IMG/VR virus record: IMGVR_UViG_3300025853_000070
Coordinates: 1-64,000 of that record
Origin: a virus
Direction: 5' to 3' (one strand)
DNA: 64,000 nt
This document shows positions 58,035 through 64,000 of the stretch, piece after piece. A program made the position numbers and the translations under genes. The notes under the pieces were generated by a model. It was not told the origin of the DNA, searched no databases, and was given only the letters and a program-made list of their open reading frames with translations. Position 1 is the first letter of the stretch, and each line of letters opens with the position of its first letter.

Positions 58035-58879
58035 TGGCTCAACCAAGCACTAGACAAGGATTAATCGATTATTGTTTAAGGAGATTAGGATCTCCTGTGT
58101 TAGAAATAAATGTTGATGATGATCAAATTGATGATTTAGTAGATGACGCCCTTCAACTTTTTCATGAGAGGCATTTTGATGGTGTAGAAAGAATGTATTT
58201 GAAATACAAAATATCTCAAGATGACCTAGATAGGGGAAAAGCATCAGGGACAACTGGAGTTGGAATAGCAACAACCATAGGAACATCAACAAGTATTCCG
58301 GGTTATGGATCCACATCATTCAATTTTTATGAAACTTCTAATTTTATTCAAATACCAGATTCTGTAATTGGTATAGAAAAAGTATTTAAATTTGATACTA
58401 GCAGCATTTCTGGAGGAATGTTTAGCATCAAATATCAATTATTTTTAAATGATTTATATTATTTTAATTCAGTTGAACTTTTGCAGTATGCAATGACTAA
58501 ATCGTATTTGGAAGACATAGATTATTTACTGACAACAGATAAGCAATTAAGATTTAACAAAAGACAGAATAGATTGTATTTGGACATTGATTGGGGATCT
58601 CAATCTTTAGACAATTTTTTAGTTATTGATTGCTATAGAATTTTAAATCCCAATGATTTCACAAGAGTTTATAATGATAGTTTTGTTAAAAGATATCTTA
58701 CTGCATTGATAAAGCGCCAGTGGGGACAAAATTTAATTAAATTCCGTGGTGTAAAACTTCCTGGAGGAATCGAACTTAATGGAAGAGAATTATATGATGA
58801 TGCAGAAAAAGAAATCGCCTCCATTTTACAGAGAATGTCGATGGATTATGAACTTCCACCTTATGACTTTATCGGATAA
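58034..58879 (+). CDS. 13: Neck protein gp13
   Basis: A 281-residue protein starting at the ATG at 58034 (overlap TGATG); a longer frame from 58025 adds only MVL. MAQPSTRQGLIDYCLRRLGS and DDDQIDDLVDDALQLFHERH are typical of gp13 in T4-like cyanophages. gp13 with gp14 forms the neck that connects head and tail. Length is close to T4 gp13 (309 aa). Confidence 0.93.
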   Translation: MAQPSTRQGLIDYCLRRLGSPVLEINVDDDQIDDLVDDALQLFHERHFDGVERMYLKYKISQDDLDRGKASGTTGVGIATTIGTSTSIPGYGSTSFNFYETSNFIQIPDSVIGIEKVFKFDTSSISGGMFSIKYQLFLNDLYYFNSVELLQYAMTKSYLEDIDYLLTTDKQLRFNKRQNRLYLDIDWGSQSLDNFLVIDCYRILNPNDFTRVYNDSFVKRYLTALIKRQWGQNLIKFRGVKLPGGIELNGRELYDDAEKEIASILQRMSMDYELPPYDFIG

Positions 58880-58881
58880 TC

Positions 58882-60315
58882 ATGGCACTAAATCCATTTT
58901 TCTTACAAGGTTCTCAAAGTGAGCAATACCTTATACAAGATCTTATAAATGAACAATTAAGAATGTATGGCATAGAAGTATACTATTTGCCAAGAAAAAT
59001 ATTTACAACTGACAATATTATCAGAGAAATACAATCATCAAAATTTGATGATACTTTTTTGATAGAAGCATATCTGAACAATTATGAAGGATATGCTCCA
59101 GGAAGTGATATAATGACTAAATTTGGATTATCTCTAAAAAATGAGATTAGTATTACAATCTCAAGAGAACGTTATGAAGAATTTATTGCACCTTTCTTAG
59201 AAGGTATATCTTCCGGAGTCCGTGAAGGTAGAATTACTGGATTTGATTTTGCTGACTTGATTACAAGACCAAAAGAAGGAGATTTAATATATTTTCCATT
59301 AGGTGAAAGATTATTTGAAATTAAAAGAGTAGAATCGGAAAAACCATTTTATCAACTTGGTAAGAATTATGTCTATGAATTAAATTGTGAATTATATGAA
59401 TATGAAAATGAACTTATCGATACTGCAATAGATGAAATTGACAACACTGTGGAGGATGAAGGTTATATTACGACTTTGGTCTTAGTAAATGGAGGAACAA
59501 ATGCAACTGCAACTGCTGGTATTGGAAGTGGTTATATTAGGGAAATATTCTTAAATAATGATGGTTATGGATATACCTCGGCACCGACTGTTACATTATC
59601 ACCTCCTCCTTCAGGAACTAGAGCTACGGCAGTTGCTACTGTTACTTCAGTTGCCGGTCTCAAATCTATAGATAGAATTTTATTAACTCATGCTGGATCT
59701 GGTTATGTAGAACCGCCAACAATAACCATAACAGGGGGAGGTGGAACTGGTGCAGCTGCAACTTGTTCGGTTGAACCAATAAGAAAAGGCGTTGTTTCTT
59801 TCAATATTACAAATGCTGGAGATGGATATTATACAAAACCAAACATAATAATTTCCGAGCCAACAGGATCTGGAATTACGGCAACTGCTACCGCAGAATC
59901 CATAATTTCTTCTGGTTCCATTTCTCAAATAGTCATTACAAATCCTGGTATTGGTTATACTGAAAATCCAACAGTCACGGTTGCAGGATTATCTACAACA
60001 GGAATTGGTACATTTATCTATAATGAAGTAGTAACTGGAGAAACTTCTGGTACAACAGCTAGAGTTAGAGATTATAGAACAACAGTTCCAGTTTTACCTG
60101 GAGAAGTTGCCATTACCAATTTACGAGTTGCAATAAATAGTGGTAAGTTTTCTGCTGGAGAGGTTGTTGCAGGTTCAATTTCTTCTGCAAGATATATCGT
60201 CGAGTCTTATTCAACAGACAGTTATGATGATCCATATGATGCAAATAAAGAAATAGAAGATGAAGCGGATTCTATTTTAGATTTTACAGAATCTAATCCA
60301 TTCGGAGATTATTAA
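58882..60315 (+). CDS. 14: Neck protein gp14 (extended)
   Basis: A 477-residue protein. The N-terminal 190 residues match gp14: MALNPFFLQGSQSEQYLIQD, EVYYLPRKI, FEIKRVESEKPFYQLGKNYV. T4 gp14 is 256 aa; this protein has about 220 extra residues of beta repeats (NDGYGYTSAPTVTLSPPPSG, HAGSGYVEPPTITITGGGG), the same repeat style as the giant YHYH protein, suggesting a surface-exposed extension. The last base overlaps gp15. Confidence 0.9.
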   Translation: MALNPFFLQGSQSEQYLIQDLINEQLRMYGIEVYYLPRKIFTTDNIIREIQSSKFDDTFLIEAYLNNYEGYAPGSDIMTKFGLSLKNEISITISRERYEEFIAPFLEGISSGVREGRITGFDFADLITRPKEGDLIYFPLGERLFEIKRVESEKPFYQLGKNYVYELNCELYEYENELIDTAIDEIDNTVEDEGYITTLVLVNGGTNATATAGIGSGYIREIFLNNDGYGYTSAPTVTLSPPPSGTRATAVATVTSVAGLKSIDRILLTHAGSGYVEPPTITITGGGGTGAAATCSVEPIRKGVVSFNITNAGDGYYTKPNIIISEPTGSGITATATAESIISSGSISQIVITNPGIGYTENPTVTVAGLSTTGIGTFIYNEVVTGETSGTTARVRDYRTTVPVLPGEVAITNLRVAINSGKFSAGEVVAGSISSARYIVESYSTDSYDDPYDANKEIEDEADSILDFTESNPFGDY

Positions 60316-61112
60316 TGTTAGGGACTTATTTTTATCACGAAATTATTAGAAAGACCATAGTTGGATTTGGTACTCTTTTTAATAACATTTACATTCGTCA
60401 TGAGAAAAAAGATGGATCAACTCTTGATGAAACAAAAGTTGCTTTGTCTTATGGTCCAATGCAGAAGTTCCTTGCCAAAATAGAAGAGCAGGCACAATTA
60501 ACAAAATCAATTGCTACTACTCTTCCTAGAATGTCATTTGAAATGACATCTATTCAATATGACCCTACAAGAAAGTCGAGTGTAACTCAAACATTTAAAG
60601 CTTCTGATGGAAGTAACTTGAAAAAAGTTTACATGCCAGTACCATATAATATTGGATTCGAATTGAGTATTTTTACAAAATTGAATGATGATGCTCTACA
60701 AATAGTTGAGCAGATACTTCCGTTTTTTCAACCATCATTTAATTTAACGGTTGATTTAGTTAGTTCTATAGGAGAGAAAAAAGATATTCCGATAATACTT
60801 GATAATATATCATTCCAAGATAATTATGAAGGAAATTTTTCTACAAGAAGAGCACTTATTTACACCTTAAACTTTACTGCGAAAACATATCTATTTGGAC
60901 CAATTGCAGAGAGTACGGATGGTCTCATTCGTAAGGTTCAGGTTGATTATTATACTGGAACGGATACAAATACGGCAAAAAGAGAGATGAGATATACTGC
61001 CGTTCCTGATCCAATTGATGCGGAACCAGCAGATGATTTTGGATTTAGTGAAACAATAGAGATGTTGTTTGATTCTAAGGAATATAGTCCAACTCAACAA
61101 AAAGATATATGA
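60315..61112 (+). CDS. 15: Proximal tail sheath stabilisation protein gp15
   Basis: A 265-residue protein with MLGTYFYHEIIRKTIVGFGT, DPTRKSSVTQTFK and the closing YLFGPIAESTDGLIRKVQVD. These are the gp15 signature. gp15 caps the tail at the head-proximal end and stabilises the sheath. Length matches T4 gp15 (272 aa). Confidence 0.94.
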   Translation: MLGTYFYHEIIRKTIVGFGTLFNNIYIRHEKKDGSTLDETKVALSYGPMQKFLAKIEEQAQLTKSIATTLPRMSFEMTSIQYDPTRKSSVTQTFKASDGSNLKKVYMPVPYNIGFELSIFTKLNDDALQIVEQILPFFQPSFNLTVDLVSSIGEKKDIPIILDNISFQDNYEGNFSTRRALIYTLNFTAKTYLFGPIAESTDGLIRKVQVDYYTGTDTNTAKREMRYTAVPDPIDAEPADDFGFSETIEMLFDSKEYSPTQQKDI

Positions 61113-61123
61113 GGTTCTGATAT

Positions 61124-61540
61124 ATGAATAGCAGTTATGATGGTCTTGATAAGGCATTGAATACTCAAAGTAGTATTATAGAAACTACCGCGAAAGAAAT
61201 AGAGATTGCTAAGACTAATAGTAATGATGTGCAAAAAGATTATGAATACACTAGAGCCAACCTCTATTCGCTCATAGAGAAGGGTCAAGAGGCAATTAAT
61301 GGCATTATGGAACTCGCAGGGGAAGGAGCAAGCCCAAGGGCATATGAGGTTGCTGGACAGTTAATTAAGAGTGTTGCTGATACTACTGATAAACTCATAG
61401 ATCTTCAAAAGAAACTTAAAGATGTTGAAGAGGATACTGTCAAGACTACCAATAATGTAACTAATAATGCAGTGTTTGTTGGATCAACTTCTGAACTTCA
61501 AAAAATGCTTAAGCAGGGATTCCTAAATAATAAAGAGTAA
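61124..61540 (+). CDS. 16: Small terminase subunit gp16
   Basis: A 138-residue protein. DYEYTRANLYSLIEKGQEAI and RAYEVAGQLIKSVADTTDKL, followed by LIDLQKKLKDVEED, are the gp16 DNA-packaging family pattern. gp16 forms a ring that assists gp17. Order after gp15 agrees with T4. The large terminase gp17 is not in the window; a different gene follows. Confidence 0.92.
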   Translation: MNSSYDGLDKALNTQSSIIETTAKEIEIAKTNSNDVQKDYEYTRANLYSLIEKGQEAINGIMELAGEGASPRAYEVAGQLIKSVADTTDKLIDLQKKLKDVEEDTVKTTNNVTNNAVFVGSTSELQKMLKQGFLNNKE

Positions 61541-61548
61541 TTTTTCTA

Positions 61549-63102
61549 ATGGGTTGGTCAGAAAAATATAAAAAATCAATTGATTGCAACAACCCAAAAG
61601 GTTTCAGTCAACGTGCTCACTGCCAGGGTCGCAAAAAGAAAATGAGTGAAGAAAAGAAAGATCACGAATACTCCATGGCACGGTCAGAATTAAAGACCGT
61701 GACCAATGCCGTAAAGCGTCTTCAAAAGAAGATGGGAAAGAAAGGTGAGGGGGATTTGCAAGCATGGGTTCAATCCAAAATTACCAAAGCAGCAGATTAT
61801 ATTGATACTGCAGCAGATTATGTGACTAATGAAGAAACAAAATCCGGAGATCAAGGTCTTCACGATTGGTTTGGTAAATCCAAGTCTTCAGATGGCAAAA
61901 AAGGATGGGTTCAACTTGGTGGCAAATGGGCAGGTAAACCTTGTGCTCGTCAACCAGGTCAAACTTCAACGCCAAAGTGTGGAAGTTCTAAAATGGCAGC
62001 AAATTTGAGTGCCGAAGAAGAGGAATCTGCAAGAAGAAGAAAAAATCGTCAAGATCCAAATCAACCAGAAAAATCTGGTGCTGCCAAACCAACTAACGTA
62101 AAAACTGAAGAAATGAACATCCAAGAAGTAAAAGATAAACCAGGTAAAGGTAGCGGCAAGAAAGATGCCTGCTATAACAAGGTCAAGTCTCGTTATTCTG
62201 TCTGGCCAAGTGCGTATGCCTCAGGTGCTCTGGTTAAGTGCCGTAAAGTTGGTGCTGCTAACTGGGGAAATAAGACAGAATCAGTGGAATTTTCTAATTG
62301 GAGAGATGATTTTAAGGCAACTGAATATGAGTTCATTGATCTTATCAAACCAGAAGAAATTGGTGAAGGTCGCACTGTCAGTGGAGTTAGAGATAGTGAA
62401 GCAATAACAAGAAACAAAAGAAGAAGAGAAGAAACTCAAAAAAAACCAAGATTAAGACGTGGAGAAATGCGTTGGAAAAATGCTCAAGGTGAATGGGTTT
62501 CTAACAAAGATCCAAAAATCACAAGTGTTTTTGAAAATTCATCAGAAATTGAGATACCTTCAGGAGATATAAAAAAACTTGTCAAAAAAGCAGTTAAAAG
62601 AATTGATTATGATGTCGATGGCGATGTAGATGCGCAGGATAAAGTTGAGAAGAAGACGGGAGAATATGGTGAACAACTTCCAACTCCATATGGAAAGTTT
62701 AGGACTGGAGACTCTAAAAAAGTAAAGGTCAAGAAAGAGCAGTTTTCTGATTGGAGATCTCAAATTGCAGAGTCTCATTGCAATTGCAAGTGTGGGAAAG
62801 ATCCTTGTATGACCTGTGGTAAATCTTGCCATAAACAAGTCAAAGAAGATTGGCAGAAAGTAAATAAGTCTGATAAAACTGATGGTATGAGTCCTGCTGC
62901 AGTCAAAGCATATCGTCGTGAGAATCCAGGTTCTAAACTCAAGACTGCCGTAACTGGTGATCCAAAGCCAGGTAGTAAGGATGCGAAGCGTAGAAAGTCT
63001 TTCTGTGCTCGCTCTAAGGGGCAGCAAGACATGCATAACATTGATTGCTCTAAAACCCCCGATAAACCTGTTTGTAAAGCCCGTCGTCGCTGGAAGTGCT
63101 GA
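61549..63102 (+). CDS. Lysine- and cysteine-rich protein with DUF5872-like segments
   Basis: A 517-residue, strongly basic protein. It has several Cys-containing motifs: CNNPKGFSQRAHCQGRKKK at the start, WVQLGGKWAGKPCARQPGQT, KKDACYNKVKSRYSVWPSAY, CNCKCGKDPCMTCGKSC and a C-terminal RKSFCARSKG..CRWKC type end. These resemble short DUF5872/DUF6321-type units seen in phages and large algal viruses. Two FSNWR/FSDWR motifs occur (residues 248 and 399). Its place between gp16 and the next gene suggests a DNA-packaging or internal-head role; this is inference. Confidence 0.65.
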   Translation: MGWSEKYKKSIDCNNPKGFSQRAHCQGRKKKMSEEKKDHEYSMARSELKTVTNAVKRLQKKMGKKGEGDLQAWVQSKITKAADYIDTAADYVTNEETKSGDQGLHDWFGKSKSSDGKKGWVQLGGKWAGKPCARQPGQTSTPKCGSSKMAANLSAEEEESARRRKNRQDPNQPEKSGAAKPTNVKTEEMNIQEVKDKPGKGSGKKDACYNKVKSRYSVWPSAYASGALVKCRKVGAANWGNKTESVEFSNWRDDFKATEYEFIDLIKPEEIGEGRTVSGVRDSEAITRNKRRREETQKKPRLRRGEMRWKNAQGEWVSNKDPKITSVFENSSEIEIPSGDIKKLVKKAVKRIDYDVDGDVDAQDKVEKKTGEYGEQLPTPYGKFRTGDSKKVKVKKEQFSDWRSQIAESHCNCKCGKDPCMTCGKSCHKQVKEDWQKVNKSDKTDGMSPAAVKAYRRENPGSKLKTAVTGDPKPGSKDAKRRKSFCARSKGQQDMHNIDCSKTPDKPVCKARRRWKC

Positions 63103-63105
63103 TCA

Positions 63106-63411
63106 ATGAAAAGTTTTCAACAATTTCTCTCAGAAAGCATCACCATTAATGGTGATTTCAATGGAACTCTCAATGTAGGAGGTTCTCAACCAGAACAGGC
63201 ACAAGAGTCGTTCTTTGCCGATGTTGTCTGGGAAGGTAAGTTATATCGTCTTGAAGTAGAAGGTAAAATGCTTTCCAAGAATGAATTGGCAGAGCAGATT
63301 CAAGGAGAATATCCTGGAGCAATGGTTCATCAAATTTATCCAGGAAATTCTCCTTCAAAAATTAAAAACGCACAAAGATATCAACCAGAAAGATTAACTT
63401 GGAGTGACTAA
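63106..63411 (+). CDS. Possible internal capsid protein with T4-like targeting sequence
   Basis: A 101-residue protein that opens MKSFQQFLSES. T4 internal head proteins carry the N-terminal capsid-targeting sequence MKTYQEFI-A-E, cut by protease gp21. The likeness in register (M-K-x-Y/F-Q-x-F-I/L-x-E) is close. The body has ITINGDFNGTLNVGG and a strand-rich FFADVVWEGKLYRLEVEG. The assignment is by motif only. The last base overlaps the next gene. Confidence 0.6.
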   Translation: MKSFQQFLSESITINGDFNGTLNVGGSQPEQAQESFFADVVWEGKLYRLEVEGKMLSKNELAEQIQGEYPGAMVHQIYPGNSPSKIKNAQRYQPERLTWSD

Positions 63412-64000
63412 TGGCTCAGTGGAATAAGAACACACAGGACTTTCTAAACCAAGAAAGAACACTACATGAAGTTTACATGCGGTGTGACGAATATGGTCAA
63501 ATCATTACTCCAAGTGCTTGTGGCGAATCTGCATTTGGTGAGAATATTGCAGTTCCCATCACACCAAAGATTCAGGGTGATGCTGTCTATGGATTAGATC
63601 CAAGAGAGTTTGAGACATTTACATTTAGCAATAGTGGTATTGCAACAAATGGAGATTTTAAATTTAAAGTTAGTGCAGGAACAGATGCTAATTCTTATGG
63701 TGTTATTAGAACCACAAACTTTTTGAGATATCGTCCTGGGCAGGGTGCAGTTGCAAGATTTACTGCCGCATTTTCTTCTAACCCAGTAGGATTTACTCAA
63801 AGAGTAGGTTTATTCAATCAAGAAAATGCCCTTCAAATCGGTTATGCACATACCAATGGACAGTTTGGCGTCCTTCGTGCCAGTGGAGGTAAAGCAAATA
63901 TACAAGAGTTTGCCTTCACTACACTGGCAGATGGGGATGTAACAGTTACTCTCAACGGCACTAGTTTTACTGCGGTAACTTTAGGTGGTGGAAGTATTGC
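63411..64000 (+). CDS. Structural protein, 5' part (3' end outside window)
   Basis: The open frame runs from ATG 63411 to the window edge (196 codons). It begins MAQWNKNTQDFLNQERTLHE and contains DAVYGLDPREFETFTFSNSG and VIRTTNFLRYRPGQGAVARF. The latter phrase resembles the head of cyanophage structural proteins of unknown position in the virion. The start overlaps the preceding stop by one base. Confidence 0.75.
   Translation, partial: MAQWNKNTQDFLNQERTLHEVYMRCDEYGQIITPSACGESAFGENIAVPITPKIQGDAVYGLDPREFETFTFSNSGIATNGDFKFKVSAGTDANSYGVIRTTNFLRYRPGQGAVARFTAAFSSNPVGFTQRVGLFNQENALQIGYAHTNGQFGVLRASGGKANIQEFAFTTLADGDVTVTLNGTSFTAVTLGGGSI

Noticed and set aside
61124-64000. Large terminase gene gp17 expected after gp16
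   Set aside because: None of the following frames has Walker A/B or nuclease motifs of gp17; it must lie outside the window.

Overview
The window looks like part of a T4-like marine cyanophage genome (a contractile-tailed cyanomyovirus of Synechococcus or Prochlorococcus). The main evidence is a T4-order run of baseplate and neck genes (gp25, gp6, a giant YHYH-domain protein in the gp7 position, gp8, a DUF4815 protein in the gp9/gp10 position, gp13, gp14, gp15, gp16). T4-type late promoters (TATAAATA) precede several structural genes, while many small genes have sigma70-like promoters of host type. Nearly everything is read from the + strand. The host assignment is inferred from protein families and recalled cyanophage synteny; no search was run.

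Layout. 1-2.1 kb: end of a collar-type tail fibre gene and a second adhesin-like gene. 2.1-4.7 kb: small genes, an orphan Phd/YefM-like antitoxin, three tRNA genes with unusual anticodon/arm combinations, and two HNH endonuclease genes beside them. 4.7-12.7 kb: tail fibre module (1740-aa fibre with an S74 self-cleaving chaperone, 485-aa fibre, 420-aa glycine-rich tip protein). 12.8-13.5 kb: secreted protein with a YadA-like anchor. 13.5-14.7 kb: SF2 helicase followed by a strong terminator. 14.8-18.8 kb: overlapping micro-genes. 18.9-22.6 kb: apparent restriction-modification operon made of a GIY-YIG nuclease/helicase fusion and an N6-adenine methyltransferase split into two ORFs in reversed motif order. 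22.6-25.1 kb: more small genes.

25.15-30.85 kb is the most unusual part. It begins with a 449-bp non-coding block holding a perfect inverted pair of TTTTCCACA (cyanobacterial DnaA-box-like) sites, continuing as three copies on one strand at exact 21-bp spacing. These are followed by AT-rich CTCATAAA repeats and an array of the palindrome TCTCGACGAGA. One copy of that palindrome lies between consensus -35 and -10 boxes, and the array continues into the downstream small gene. Next come a perfect 19-bp inverted repeat, three copies of a conserved 13-bp-stem hairpin, and at least five promoters sharing an ACTGTCCAC box 28-32 bp upstream of the -10 (28-29 bp in four of them). The block ends with a G+C-rich pair of genes and a 28-bp tandem repeat array in front of an AbrB-like gene.

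30.87-33.06 kb: glycosyltransferase and small conserved genes. 33.09-61.5 kb: baseplate, tail-accessory, neck and small terminase genes. 61.5-64 kb: a lysine- and cysteine-rich protein, a protein with a T4-like capsid-targeting N-terminus, and a truncated structural gene running off the edge.

Together the structural genes build the baseplate, fibres and neck. The tRNAs fit decoding of AUA and UUA in an A+T-rich genome. The small-gene regions look like early host-takeover regions, transcribed by host-type promoters and punctuated by hairpins.
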